From NCBI GenBank assembly GCA_030446715.1, contig JAUJMU010000003.1:331630-395629 (forward strand): DNA of 64,000 nt, given 5' to 3'. Position 1 is the first letter of the stretch, and each line of letters opens with the position of its first letter. This document shows, piece by piece, positions 39,101-47,757 of this stretch. The notes beneath the pieces were generated by a model. The model did not search any database, was not told the DNA's origin, and saw only the letters and a list, made by a program, of their open reading frames with translations. The DNA is from Cytophagales bacterium. Lineage in GTDB: Bacteria > Bacteroidota > Bacteroidia > Cytophagales > 172606-1. A program made the position numbers and the translations under genes.

Positions 39101-39596
39101 ACCGGCGGAGCAGGTACCACAGGGTTTCGATGTATTCAGTCTGATAAGTGACATAAGGGTTTTCCAGATCCACCCAGTAGCCCATCTTTTCGGTCAGGTC
39201 GTTCCACTGATCAGTGAATTTCATCACCGCCTCCCGGCATTTCTGATTGTAGTCTTCAATGGAAATTTTCCGGCCGATGTCTTCCTTGGTGATACCCAGT
39301 TCTTTTTCCACCTGCAGTTCGATGGGCAAACCGTGGGTATCCCAGCCGCCTTTCCGCTTCACCTGGTAGCCTTTCAGCGTTTTGTACCGGCAAAAGATGT
39401 CCTTGATGGTGCGGGCCATCACGTGGTGAATGCCGGGGGTACCGTTGGCAGAAGGCGGACCTTCGTAAAAAGTGAAAGTGGGGCTGCCTTCCCGGCCCGA
39501 TACCGACTGTTCAAATACTTTGCCTTCCTTCCAGAAAGCCAGCATGTCAGCGGCAATGCGGGCGTAGTCAAGTTCTTTATACTCTTTGTATTTCAC
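36183..39596 (-). CDS. ileS: Isoleucyl-tRNA synthetase, type 2 with GxHH signature
   Basis: A 1137-residue class I synthetase that charges tRNA-Ile, including a CP1 editing domain. The signature motif is GIHH at residues 55-58 instead of the usual HxGH; the lysine motif is EKMSKRKG. The length and the swapped motif point to the IleS2, eukaryote-like clade, some members of which are strongly resistant to mupirocin. I take GTG at 39596 as start (VKYKEYKELDYARIA), because the open frame continues upstream with sequence that is not protein-like. It is monocistronic, with its own terminator. Confidence 0.95.
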   Translation of the reverse strand: MKYKEYKELDYARIAADMLAFWKEGKVFEQSVSGREGSPTFTFYEGPPSANGTPGIHHVMARTIKDIFCRYKTLKGYQVKRKGGWDTHGLPIELQVEKELGITKEDIGRKISIEDYNQKCREAVMKFTDQWNDLTEKMGYWVDLENPYVTYQTEYIETLWYLLRRLYDKGLLYKGYTIQPYSPGAGTGLSSHELNQPGTYKDVKDTSVVAQFKVKRNEKSEKLFSSAGNGQPATDNDLYFLAWTTTPWTLPANSALTVGKNIRYARVRSFNPYTFQSGDFILAKDLVSRYFSPKGAEVPPESFKPGDKVIPWRMVGEYKGADLEGVEYDQLLPYVKPARPAFRVITGDFVTTEDGTGIVHTSPTFGADDFRVARQHDIPAILVTDENGREVPIVDRQGRFVKEITDFAGMYVKNYDGQDESAPDYRTTDVKIAIKLKEENKAFRVEKYEHTYPHCWRTDKPVLYYPMESWFIRTTALKDRLVELNKTINWKPESTGTGRFGNWLENLVDWNLSRSRFWGTPLPVWRTEDGTREICIGSLAELNEKLMQAVSNGKGVLSEDQLRKNNGMLLKISQGQADLHRPYVDDIFLLSADGRPMFREPDLIDVWFDSGAMPYAQWHYPFENKDIFSKSFPADFISEGVDQTRGWFFTLHAIAGLLFDEVAFKNVVSTGLVLDKNGEKMSKRKGNVINPFEALAKYGPDATRWYMVVNAPPWDNLRFNPEGITEVQRKFFGTLFNTWQFYALYANLDSFRVDKKDPVPVQDRPELDRWIISVLQTLIGEVDGYYADYEPTRATRAIQYFVTEQLSNWYVRLSRRRFWKGSLTEDKKAAYQTLHQCLLTVAQLMSPVAPFFGEWLYRNLAGGSSEATASPSVHLTDWIPSDGLLVDKALEERMDLAQRYSSLVHSLRKKHNIRVRQPLSRILIPVLQEEEKHKIAGVEGLILSEVNIKQVEYIDDTSGLLVKKIKPNFKKLGRQYGPRMKEVAALITALSQDEIRTLEKSGSFGVSLAGESLMLTADDVEITSEDIPGWIVASEDGLTVALDVTISDELRKEGIARDIVNRVQNMRKDMGLEVQDKIRIDVQISDELVNAALEANREYICTETQALELNMHQSLENGQAVDLEDFVLSMKIQSVSV

Positions 39597-40239
39597 CTGG
39601 TTTGTCTTTTTCCGTGAAACACAAAAGTACTGAAAAAAGGTTTGGCCGGGAGGGTCTGCCCGCAAACCAAAAGGGGGCAAAGCTCAGTGAAGAGCCTGCC
39701 CCCGGAAAAAAATTATTGGTATCCCAAATTACGCCTGATCAGACGAAGCAGCTGATCAGCAGGATAATTCCGAGCTTTACAAGATTAAAATTTACACGTT
39801 CCATATGATCAGCTATTTGTGTTTGCGGCTATTGGTATTCAAAGTTGCCGCATTGGTAACACTTCTGTCTGTCTAACGGATGGGGCGGCATGTATGTTCC
39901 GCCGGGGGTACGGGTCAGGTACCTGGTTTACGGCGCATTCCGGCTCCTTTTATGTCCGCCTCCAGATCCCCGGAAACTGCATCAATCTTCTCAAATTCGT
40001 TTACCAGCCCTTCTTCTCCCCTTCTGACCTTGCCACTGCCGGAAGAATTGGGCAAAGCGGGCAGCAGCGTAAGATTGGTCGCCAAAGCAGTCCGCAGGGA
40101 CGCTGTCCGGGAAGCGGTGAATGCCGGAGCAGTAACATTTTTCCGGACAATTGTCCCAGTTACAACAAATTTTAAGATCGCAGTGTTATGGATTCCGTAA
40201 AAGGTGTCGTATTTTGCGTACCGGAAAAACAGCCGAATA
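39597..40239. other. Intergenic region without a clear gene
   Basis: There are several open frames on both strands but none has convincing protein composition or a recognisable motif. The best small candidate is a leftward 21-codon frame at 39739-39804 (MERVNFNLVKLGIILLISCF), a single hydrophobic helix. It may be a leader peptide or a relic and is not called as a gene. Confidence 0.4.
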
Positions 40240-40245
40240 ATGATA

Positions 40246-40503
40246 ATGAAGAAACTTAAAAAGTCACTGTTGCACGGACTCCTTTTCGTGGTGCTGCTGG
40301 CATCCTACGCCTGTGGCGGTCAGTACAATACCATCGAGCAGGAAGATCCCAATGAGGCAGATCAGTACGTGTACGGAGAAATCGGCGGCCCGCCCCTTCA
40401 GTCAGATAATCAGTACGAGCCTGATCCTGAAGCCGATGCCCGGGCAGCCGCGATCCGCGAGAGACTCTTCGGCCCCGCCGGACAGTCCGGACAGGGAAAT
40501 TAA
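40246..40503 (+). CDS. Small putative lipoprotein
   Basis: An 85-residue protein with an N-terminal lipoprotein-type signal (MKKLKKSLLHGLLFVVLLAS then YAC-G), giving a lipidated Cys at about residue 24. The mature part is acidic and Pro-rich, and I see no known domain. I choose the ATG at 40246 over an ATG two codons upstream (40240) and over an upstream GTG (40204), because it places the basic segment at the N-terminus. The function is unknown. Confidence 0.6.
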   Translation: MKKLKKSLLHGLLFVVLLASYACGGQYNTIEQEDPNEADQYVYGEIGGPPLQSDNQYEPDPEADARAAAIRERLFGPAGQSGQGN

Positions 40504-40772
40504 GAGTCCCGGATTTATTTTCCCTTTCAGGCACCTTCAAAAGAGGTGCTTTCTTGTTTTACTGCCCTGACCAGAGCAGTATTCTATAAAGAAAACAATA
40601 AATTTTTACACAATCCCTTGACATTTAACAAGTTTCGCATTACATTAGACTCCTCAGTCGTTTTAGCGGAAAGTTGCGTTGTATTGACCATTCCGGCAAG
40701 GGCCGGCAAGGTAGTTTTGAAGTACACCTGGATTTGTGTTTGAGTTAGTGCTGAATTTGTACCCTGATTACC

Positions 40773-41045
40773 ATGACCACCGATCAATCTTCCGCCTTTT
40801 TTTCCGCTTCCCATGCCTTTTTCCATAAAAGGAAAGACCTCTTCATTTTTTCTGGTCCATCAGAAAGCACACTGAACCGTCTGCACCGGAATATCGGGCA
40901 GGTCCCGGGCCGTTTATCCGAAGCCCTGAACGGCCTTTCCGGCAAACTGGAAGGAGATCATCACAAACCCGGTAACCAGTTCTTCCTGCTGGTGCTGGTA
41001 GCCACCATCGCCGGTGCCATGATGGTTATTTTCACCAGTTTTTGA
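40773..41045 (+). CDS. Small tail-anchored membrane protein, function unknown
   Basis: A 90-residue protein: the first 65 residues are soluble and mostly polar, and the last 20 (NQFFLLVLVATIAGAMMVIF) form one transmembrane helix. I do not recognise a family. It lies 69 bases before the desaturase-family gene, in the same direction, so the two could share a transcript. Existence as a gene is likely but not certain. Confidence 0.5.
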   Translation: MTTDQSSAFFSASHAFFHKRKDLFIFSGPSESTLNRLHRNIGQVPGRLSEALNGLSGKLEGDHHKPGNQFFLLVLVATIAGAMMVIFTSF

Positions 41046-41114
41046 GTTAATCTTTTCCACGGGCAAAGCTTTTTTTTTCCTGTTGCGTATGTTAGTACGC
41101 ATCCCTGTTTACCA

Positions 41115-41906
41115 ATGCCGGAGAACATCCACAACTTTTCCCAGCCTGGCGTATTCCTGTTGACTGCCCTGGTCTGCTGCGGCATCGTGGTATTCCGGTA
41201 CCTGCTGGTTGCCGGCACATTTTACGCTTTTTTTTACGTTTGGTCGCCTGCCAGATGGGCCACCCGAAAGATCAATCAGAAGCCCTATCCGGAGGGTCAG
41301 TTCCGGAAAGAGATCGGCTGGTCGCTGCTGACCTCCTTTATTTTTGGCATTACCGGGGCCCTGGTGGCGCTTGGCTGGCAGACCGGGGTGTTTAAAATTT
41401 ATGTACAACCGGATGTTTATCCCTTGTGGTATCTGCCGGTCAGCATTCTGATCGCCATGCTGATTCAGGAAACGTATTACTACTGGCTGCACCGGCTGAT
41501 GCATCACCGGGCAGTTTACCGGATCGTACATCAGGTTCATCACGACAGCCACGTTGCTTCTCCCTGGACGTCTTTTTCATTTCACCCGCTGGAAGCGTTG
41601 CTACAGGCGGTTTTCCTGCCCCTGCTGCTGCTTTTCCTGCCGATGCACCCGGTGGCGCTGGTTATTTATCTGACCATTATGACGGTGACCAGCGCTATCA
41701 ACCACCTCGATGTGGAAGTATACCCAAAGGGTTTTGCGGGGCACCCGGTGGGCAAGTGGCTGATCGGGGCTACTCATCACAGCCTGCATCACAAACAGTT
41801 CCGGTACAACTACGGATTGTATTTTACTTTCTGGGACAAGTGGATGAACACGGAAAGTCCATTGTTTAAAAAGCTGTTCGGTGAAAAAACAAAAGAGGCC
41901 CGCTGA
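41115..41906 (+). CDS. Sterol desaturase / fatty acid hydroxylase family protein
   Basis: A 263-residue integral membrane di-iron oxygenase. The eight-His motif set is visible: HRLMHH, HQVHHDSH and the later HHSLHH, between hydrophobic helices (for example FLLTALVCCGIVVFRYLLVA, near the N-terminus). The family hydroxylates or desaturates lipid acyl chains, sphingoid bases or sterols. The genome's SPT-like enzyme makes sphingo- or sulfonolipid bases a plausible substrate, but the two genes are 22 kb apart. A hairpin overlapping the stop may serve as terminator. Confidence 0.85.
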   Translation: MPENIHNFSQPGVFLLTALVCCGIVVFRYLLVAGTFYAFFYVWSPARWATRKINQKPYPEGQFRKEIGWSLLTSFIFGITGALVALGWQTGVFKIYVQPDVYPLWYLPVSILIAMLIQETYYYWLHRLMHHRAVYRIVHQVHHDSHVASPWTSFSFHPLEALLQAVFLPLLLLFLPMHPVALVIYLTIMTVTSAINHLDVEVYPKGFAGHPVGKWLIGATHHSLHHKQFRYNYGLYFTFWDKWMNTESPLFKKLFGEKTKEAR

Positions 41907-41925
41907 ATAAGCAGACCTCTTTGTT
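41888..41925. terminator. Probable terminator at the end of the desaturase gene
   Basis: Arms ACAAAAGAGG and CCTCTTTGT with a one-base bulge enclose the stop codon and a short GCT/AGC inner stem. It may work in both directions for the convergent ndh gene. Confidence 0.5.
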
Positions 41926-41996
41926 AATAAACAGGTTGAGCCCTGATTTTCAGAAATATCTCACCTGAATTACCAGAGATAAATCTCAACGGCAGC

Positions 41997-43406
41997 TTAC
42001 CTTGCGCTTGAGGCCGCGGTTTGCTCGGCACCGGGCATATGGCTGGCTATATCCTTCGGCAAAGGCTCCTCTGCCGCCGGATTGTTGGGCTTGACATAAG
42101 GCCGGATGATCAGCCGGGTGCCTTTGTCATAGGTAATGTAACTCCAGATCCAGTTGGCCATCACAATCAGTTTACTCCGGAAACCAATCAGGAACAGCAC
42201 GTGTACGAGCATCCAGGCTGCCCACGCCAGAAATCCGCTCAGAAAGATGTTGCCGGGCAGGTCAGCCACGGCGCGGTTCCGGCCAATGGTTGCCATATTG
42301 CCCCTGTCGTTGTACTTAAAAGGTTTGACTGCCTTGCCTTTGGCCTTTGCATTCAGGTTCAGGGCCAGCCGCTCGCCCTGCTGCTTGGCCACGGGAGCCA
42401 GCATGGGATACCCCATCTGGTTTTCTTCGGAGACCATGGCGGCAACATCACCCAGGGCATAAATGTTTTCATAGCAGTTGGTGCGGTTGTAAGAATCCAC
42501 AATAATCCGGTTTCCGCGGAAGAGGCACTCTTCCTTCAGCCCAGGAATAATGTTGCCTTTTACCCCAGCCGCCCAGATCAACGTTTTGCTGCGGATTGTA
42601 CCGCCATCTTTCAGGAAAACGGTTTCTCCGTCGTAGGACTGCACGATAGAATTGAGGACCACCGTAACGCCCATCTCCTTCAGGTCAGCCAATGCGTGCC
42701 GGGAAGCTTTTTCGGACATGCCCCCCAATAACTTTCCGCCGCCCTCCATCAGGTAAATGCTCATCCGCTTCAGGTCCAGTTCAGGGTAATCTTTCGGAAA
42801 GATGTGCTTTTTAAGCTCTGCAAGGGAGCCGGCCAGTTCCACACCGGTGGGGCCACCGCCTACTACCACATAATTCAGCAGACCTTCCTGAATGCGCAGG
42901 TCATTGGTCAGTACGGCCTTTTCCAGGTTCTGAAGGATCTGGCTCCGCAGGTCAAGGGCCTGAGGCACCTGTTTCAGCGGAAAGCACTTTTTGATCAATT
43001 CATCGTTGCCAAAAAAATTGGTCCGCGAACCGGTACTGAGCACCAGAATATCGTACCGGATATTTCCGATGGACGTCTGTACGCAATTCTGCTCGGGAAC
43101 GATCCGGTTCACCAGCGCCATCCGGAAATAAAAATTTTTCTTGTCGTCGAATATCTGACGCAGGGGCGCAGCGATTGAATCAGGCTCCAGACCCGCCGTG
43201 GCTACCTGATAAAGCAGGGGCTGAAAGGTGTGGTAGTTATGCCGGTCAAACATGACCAGCTGGAAATCGCGGTCACTCAGTGATCTGGCAAACTGAGTTC
43301 CCCCGAAACCTCCTCCGATCAGGATGACGCGGGGCTTATCCGTATCAGGTATCCGAATGGAAAATTCCGGAATATCAGGGGTAGAAAATTCTCTTATTTC
43401 AGACAT
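41997..43406 (-). CDS. Type II NADH dehydrogenase (NDH-2-like)
   Basis: A 469-residue FAD-dependent oxidoreductase that passes electrons from NADH to quinone without pumping protons. The FAD-binding GxGxxG region is VILIGGGFGGTQFARSL near residue 25; the NADH-binding motif is VVGGGPTGVELAGSLAEL near residue 185. The C-terminal region contains hydrophobic segments (ILSGFLAWAAWMLVHVLFLIGF, about 395-415) typical of the membrane-attached form. It is monocistronic and convergent with the hydroxylase gene. Confidence 0.88.
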   Translation of the reverse strand: MSEIREFSTPDIPEFSIRIPDTDKPRVILIGGGFGGTQFARSLSDRDFQLVMFDRHNYHTFQPLLYQVATAGLEPDSIAAPLRQIFDDKKNFYFRMALVNRIVPEQNCVQTSIGNIRYDILVLSTGSRTNFFGNDELIKKCFPLKQVPQALDLRSQILQNLEKAVLTNDLRIQEGLLNYVVVGGGPTGVELAGSLAELKKHIFPKDYPELDLKRMSIYLMEGGGKLLGGMSEKASRHALADLKEMGVTVVLNSIVQSYDGETVFLKDGGTIRSKTLIWAAGVKGNIIPGLKEECLFRGNRIIVDSYNRTNCYENIYALGDVAAMVSEENQMGYPMLAPVAKQQGERLALNLNAKAKGKAVKPFKYNDRGNMATIGRNRAVADLPGNIFLSGFLAWAAWMLVHVLFLIGFRSKLIVMANWIWSYITYDKGTRLIIRPYVKPNNPAAEEPLPKDIASHMPGAEQTAASSAR

Positions 43407-43821
43407 ATAGATGATGTTAGATGCAAAACTTTATGTGACCATCCGGGCTGTTCCCAAAAAAGCAGCATAAATCATTTATATATACTATTGAGCAGCCCAA
43501 AAAGTTATTCAAGCATAACGTAACCCCCTGTTTGCACCAGCCGTTCAGGGAAATAATCAGGCGCAAAACTTACCTGTACCAGCTGTTAGAGTATAAAGGA
43601 AAAAGAGAGGGTAAATTTCGGTTTTCGTGTCCGCATCCCAATATACCGGCCGATATGCCCCTTCTGGCAGAATTTAAACTATTTTTATTTCCGGCAATTG
43701 CACACCAAATTATTACATTTACCTCTGACTGCTGAAAATCCGGGCTGCTCCTGACCAACCTTGTGCCACTATTCTAACCTGAGCATATTCAATACCTCCT
43801 GCCTGTATAATTTATCTCTGA
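43407..43821. other. Divergent intergenic region, ndh / lhgO
   Basis: No gene is recognised. A near-repeat GGGCTG(T/C)TC occurs at about 43446 and about 43742; its meaning is unclear. Open frames here lack protein-like composition. Confidence 0.5.
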
Positions 43822-45042
43822 ATGCAATACGACATCCTTATTATTGGCGGCGGCATAGTGGGCCTTGCTACTGCCCTGCGCCTGAAGCAGCAAAGCCCCG
43901 GCCTTAAAATTGTCCTCCTGGAAAAAGAAAACAGCCTGGCCCGCCACCAGACCGGCAACAACAGCGGCGTGATTCATTCCGGTATTTACTATAAGCCTGG
44001 TAGTCTCAAAGCCACCAACTGCATCCGCGGCTACCACGATCTGCTCCGGTTCTGTGACCAGAACGGAGTTCCTTACGACTTGTGCGGCAAGGTGATTGTA
44101 GCCACCAGTACCGCGGAACTGCCGGCCCTCGAAAACATTTACACCCGGGGAATCGGGAATGGCCTGGATAAGATCCGCAAAATCTCACAGGGAGAGCTGA
44201 GGGAATACGAACCCCACGTGGCCGGCATCAGCGGGATTCACGTTCCCTACACCGGTATCATTGATTATACGGAGGTTTCACTGACCTACGCCCGGCTGAT
44301 ACAGGAGGCAGACGGTGAAATCAGGCTGGGTGAACGGGTACTCGGTATCCGGCCGGGATCAAAAGGCGCCGAAGTAGTAACCGGGCACCAGACCTTTACT
44401 ACGCAGCTCGTAATCAACTGCGCCGGCCTTTTTTCAGACCGCATTGCCGCCCTGACCCAGCCCGGCCTCGACATCCGGATCATCCCTTTCCGGGGGGAAT
44501 ATTACGAACTGAAACCCGAAAAGGAGTATCTGGTGAAAGGTTTGATCTATCCGGTACCTGACCCCAACTTTCCATTTCTGGGGGTTCACTTCACCCGCAT
44601 GATCAAAGGCGGGGTTGAGGCGGGCCCGAATGCCGTATTTGCCTTTAAAAGAGAAGGTTATCAAAAAACGGATTTTGACTGGACAGACTTCTCGGATTCC
44701 CTTGCCTGGCCCGGTTTCCGGAAGGTGGCGCTCCGCTACTGGAGCACCGGCCTCGGCGAGTACTACCGGTCCTTTTCCAAAGCCGCTTTTACCAAAGCCC
44801 TGCAAAAACTGATTCCTGAAGTGCGGGAAGAGGACCTCAAGCCGGGCAGTGCCGGGGTGAGAGCCCAGGCCTGCGACCGTACCGGAGGGCTGGTGGATGA
44901 TTTTCTGATTTTTGAGGATCAGCACATCATCAACGTATGCAACGCCCCTTCTCCCGCCGCAACTTCTTCACTTTCCATTGGCCGCACTGTTTCAGAAATG
45001 GCGCTCAAGCGGTTTGCTTCTGACGTGCCTGCCGCATTCTGA
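43822..45042 (+). CDS. lhgO: L-2-hydroxyglutarate oxidase
   Basis: A 406-residue FAD enzyme of the DAO family that oxidises L-2-hydroxyglutarate to 2-oxoglutarate, repairing the side product of promiscuous dehydrogenases. The FAD motif DILIIGGGIVGLATALRL is at the N-terminus; the motifs ARHQTGNNSGVIHSGIYY and RFRGEYYEL-like FRGEYYELKPEKE and the C-terminal PSPAATSSLSIG are characteristic of LhgO. It is 103 bases upstream of rfbF and may lead that operon, but it is not a sugar gene. Confidence 0.9.
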   Translation: MQYDILIIGGGIVGLATALRLKQQSPGLKIVLLEKENSLARHQTGNNSGVIHSGIYYKPGSLKATNCIRGYHDLLRFCDQNGVPYDLCGKVIVATSTAELPALENIYTRGIGNGLDKIRKISQGELREYEPHVAGISGIHVPYTGIIDYTEVSLTYARLIQEADGEIRLGERVLGIRPGSKGAEVVTGHQTFTTQLVINCAGLFSDRIAALTQPGLDIRIIPFRGEYYELKPEKEYLVKGLIYPVPDPNFPFLGVHFTRMIKGGVEAGPNAVFAFKREGYQKTDFDWTDFSDSLAWPGFRKVALRYWSTGLGEYYRSFSKAAFTKALQKLIPEVREEDLKPGSAGVRAQACDRTGGLVDDFLIFEDQHIINVCNAPSPAATSSLSIGRTVSEMALKRFASDVPAAF

Positions 45043-45145
45043 AAGGCAAATCCGCCGGACCATGAGTTTGCAGACACCGCCAGATTCAGCTATGGCACTA
45101 TGAATAAAGTTTTCATTTCTTTTACTTCAGCAATCAAACCAACCC

Positions 45146-45925
45146 ATGAAAGCAGTAATTTTTGCCGGAGGCTTCGGTACCCGAATCTCCGAAGAAAGCG
45201 GGGTCCGGCCTAAGCCCATGGTGGAGATTGGCAACAAGCCGATTCTGTGGCACATCATGAAAATTTATTCCTGGCACGGCGTCAGTGAATTCATTATCTG
45301 CTGCGGCTATAAAGCCCACCTCATCAAGGAATACTTCGCCAACTACTACCTGCTCAACTCCGACGTCACTTTCGACCTGAGCACCAACTCCATGTCCATC
45401 CATAAGACCCCTGCCGAGTCGTGGAAGGTCACGCTGGTGGACACCGGAGAAGAGACCATGACGGGTGGCCGCCTGCAAAAGGTGCAGAAATACATCGGAA
45501 ACGAAACCTTCTGCCTGACTTACGGCGACGGGGTAAGTGACGTAAACATCAGAGAATCAATTGCTTTCCACAAAAAGCACGGAAAATACGCTACCCTCAC
45601 TGCGGTCCAGCAACCGGGCAGGTTTGGTGCCTTTACCCTGACTGATGAAAATCCGGACATCAGTTCCTTTCAGGAAAAACCAACCGGTGACGGAGGGGCT
45701 CCCTGGATCAACGGTGGTTATTTTGTCTGTGAGCCGGAAATTTTTGACTACCTCGGTGATGACAGCACCATCTGGGAACGTGACCCGATGGAAAAACTGG
45801 CCCAAAATGGGCAATTGATGGCTTACCGCCACACCGGCTTCTGGCAGCCAATGGATACCCTGCGGGATAAAAGCATCCTGGAAGAGATGTGGAACAAAAA
45901 ACAGGCTCCCTGGAAAGTCTGGTAG
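45146..45925 (+). CDS. rfbF: Glucose-1-phosphate cytidylyltransferase
   Basis: A 259-residue nucleotidyltransferase that makes CDP-glucose, the precursor of 3,6-dideoxyhexoses and some branched sugars. The nucleotide-binding motif is [20 protein letters not shown] at the N-terminus, and the glucose/CTP site follows ([15 protein letters not shown]). Length and motif are as for RfbF. It starts the sugar gene set 45.1-49.1 kb. The expected next enzyme, CDP-glucose 4,6-dehydratase (rfbG), is not in the window, so either the SDR gene that follows plays another role or rfbG is elsewhere. Confidence 0.93.
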   Translation: MKAVIFAGGFGTRISEESGVRPKPMVEIGNKPILWHIMKIYSWHGVSEFIICCGYKAHLIKEYFANYYLLNSDVTFDLSTNSMSIHKTPAESWKVTLVDTGEETMTGGRLQKVQKYIGNETFCLTYGDGVSDVNIRESIAFHKKHGKYATLTAVQQPGRFGAFTLTDENPDISSFQEKPTGDGGAPWINGGYFVCEPEIFDYLGDDSTIWERDPMEKLAQNGQLMAYRHTGFWQPMDTLRDKSILEEMWNKKQAPWKVW

Positions 45926-46040
45926 TTTAGAAATGTTAAATTCTGAATTTTGAATGAGTCCTGTACTTTGACAGCAGGAATACCGGTACATTCTGCTCTT
46001 TTTCCTTTAACGAAAGTCTGAAGCCTTACCTTGAATCTCT

Positions 46041-47093
46041 ATGAAAATCCTCATTACCGGCAATATGGGTTACGTCGGGCCCGGTGTAACCCGGCGGCTG
46101 CGGTCAGCATTTCCCGATGCGACCCTGATTGGTTTTGATATGGCCTACTTTGCCAATTGCCTGACCAATGCCGATATCCTCCCTGAGAGCAAGCTGGATC
46201 AGCAGGTATTCGGTGACATCCGCAAAGTACCTGCTCAATTGCTGGAAGGTGCAGACGCCGTTGTCCACCTTGCGGCCGTTTCCAACGACCCGATGGGCAG
46301 CAAATACGAACAAGTAACCATTGATGTAAACCACCAGTCCAGCATTGAACTGGCTAAAAAAGCAAAGGCTGCCGGCGTGAATTCCTTTGTATTCGCCTCC
46401 TCGTGCAGCATGTACGGCGCAGCCAGCGACGGCGCCAAAACGGAGGAGTCAGAACTGAACCCGCTTACGGCCTATGCCCGGTCCAAGGTATTTACGGAAC
46501 GCGACCTGAAACCCCTGGCCGACAACAATTTCACTGTCACCTGTCTGCGCTTTGCCACTGCCTGCGGCATGAGTGACCGTCTCCGGCTTGACCTGGTATT
46601 GAATGACTTCGTTGCCGGCGCCGTTTCGTCCGGGCAAATTTCCATTCTTTCCGATGGCACTCCGTGGCGGCCCCTGATCAACGTGAAGGACATGGCCATT
46701 GCCATCGAATGGGCCATCACCCGCCCGGCATCCAACGGCGGCCAGTTTCTGGCAGTCAATACCGGCAGCAACGAATGGAATTACCAGGTAAAGGAACTCG
46801 CCGAAGCGGTTGCCGGAGTCATTCCCGGTGTAAAGGTTTCAGTCAATGCCGATGCACCGCCCGACAAAAGATCCTACCGGGTCAATTTTGACCTCTACCA
46901 GAAACTAGCTCCGGATCACCAGCCGCAGCGCAAACTGATGGACACAATCAAAGAGTTGAAGGAAAGTCTTGACGAAATGGGCTTTTCAGACGGTAACTTC
47001 CGGAACTCCCGCCTGATGCGCCTGAAGGTCCTGAATGATCTGCAGGAGAAAACCCTGATTGACAATCAGCTGAGCTGGATTCAGGGGAAGTAG
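46041..47093 (+). CDS. NAD(P)-dependent epimerase/dehydratase (extended SDR)
   Basis: A 350-residue extended SDR. The glycine motif is MKILITGNMGYVGPGVTRRL (TGxxGxxG-like) at the N-terminus; the catalytic set is SCSMYG and YARSK (YxxxK), with YARSKVFTERDLK. Similar proteins are common in bacterial glycan clusters beside rfbF. It would act on an NDP-sugar to give an epimerised, reduced or dehydrated product; substrate cannot be decided. It lies 115 bases after rfbF. Its stop codon is followed directly by a run of seven octanucleotides, and rfbC downstream is in the same reading frame. Confidence 0.88.
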   Translation: MKILITGNMGYVGPGVTRRLRSAFPDATLIGFDMAYFANCLTNADILPESKLDQQVFGDIRKVPAQLLEGADAVVHLAAVSNDPMGSKYEQVTIDVNHQSSIELAKKAKAAGVNSFVFASSCSMYGAASDGAKTEESELNPLTAYARSKVFTERDLKPLADNNFTVTCLRFATACGMSDRLRLDLVLNDFVAGAVSSGQISILSDGTPWRPLINVKDMAIAIEWAITRPASNGGQFLAVNTGSNEWNYQVKELAEAVAGVIPGVKVSVNADAPPDKRSYRVNFDLYQKLAPDHQPQRKLMDTIKELKESLDEMGFSDGNFRNSRLMRLKVLNDLQEKTLIDNQLSWIQGK

Positions 47094-47094
47094 A

Positions 47095-47150
47095 TTGGGT
47101 TATTGGGTTATTGGGTTATTGGGTTATTGGGTTATTGGGTTATTGGGTTA
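47095..47150. repeat. Octanucleotide tandem repeat, 7 perfect copies of TTGGGTTA
   Basis: Seven exact copies fill the space between the SDR stop and the rfbC start (47169). The reading frame of rfbC is open through the repeats. Slippage would change the spacing, and the frame of any upstream start, by 8 bases per unit. Confidence 0.95.
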
Positions 47151-47168
47151 TTTATTAATATTCGATTT

Positions 47169-47720
47169 ATGATTTTTACCGAAACAAAACTGAAAGGAGC
47201 CTTCATTCTGGAGGTAAAGAAAATAGAAGATGAACGCGGCTTTTTCGGCCGGTCATGGTGCAAAAAGGAACTGGAAGACCACGGCCTGAATGCAAACGTG
47301 GTGCAGGCCAACGTTTCGTACAACAAGGTGAAAGGCACCCTGCGGGGCATGCACTTCCAGAAGCCCCCCTACCAGGAAACCAAACTCGTACGCTGCACCC
47401 GTGGCGCCATCTACGATGTGATCATTGATCTGCGTCCCGATTCACCCACTTACAGGCAGTACATCGGCGTTGAACTGACGGAAGACAATTACCGGATGCT
47501 TTTCGTACCCGGAGATTTTGCCCATGGTTTTATCACCCTTCAGGACAAAACTGAAGTAACCTATCAGGTGACGCAGTACTACACGCCTGGTGCTGAGGGT
47601 GGTATCCGCTGGAATGATCCGGCTTTCAATATCCGGTGGCCAATTGAGCCAGTAGTGGTTTCCGGCAAAGACCAGGTTCATCCGGACTTTACCGATGCAA
47701 CGCTGAAACCCGTTTCCTGA
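47169..47720 (+). CDS. rfbC: dTDP-4-dehydrorhamnose 3,5-epimerase family protein
   Basis: A 183-residue cupin-like epimerase. RfbC hallmarks are DERGFFGRSW, the catalytic His in GTLRGMHFQKPPY, the acid Tyr region RPDSPTYRQYIGV and the FAHGFITL motif. I start it at ATG 47169 (MIFTETKLKGAFI); the frame continues upstream through the octanucleotide repeats but that part codes a low-complexity WVIGLLGY-type string. In a CDP-sugar set it may act on a CDP- rather than dTDP-linked 4-keto sugar. It is 37 bases before the DRL-like gene. Confidence 0.92.
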   Translation: MIFTETKLKGAFILEVKKIEDERGFFGRSWCKKELEDHGLNANVVQANVSYNKVKGTLRGMHFQKPPYQETKLVRCTRGAIYDVIIDLRPDSPTYRQYIGVELTEDNYRMLFVPGDFAHGFITLQDKTEVTYQVTQYYTPGAEGGIRWNDPAFNIRWPIEPVVVSGKDQVHPDFTDATLKPVS

Positions 47721-47757
47721 TCCGATTTCTGTTTTTCAAACTATTATCTATCTGGTT

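Noticed and set aside
39880-40200. 106-codon plus-strand frame between ileS and the small lipoprotein
   Set aside because: No motif, unusual composition, overlapping alternative frames; called non-coding.
47095-47150. CRISPR-like array
   Set aside because: The units are 8 bases, perfectly tandem and without spacers, so this is a simple sequence repeat.
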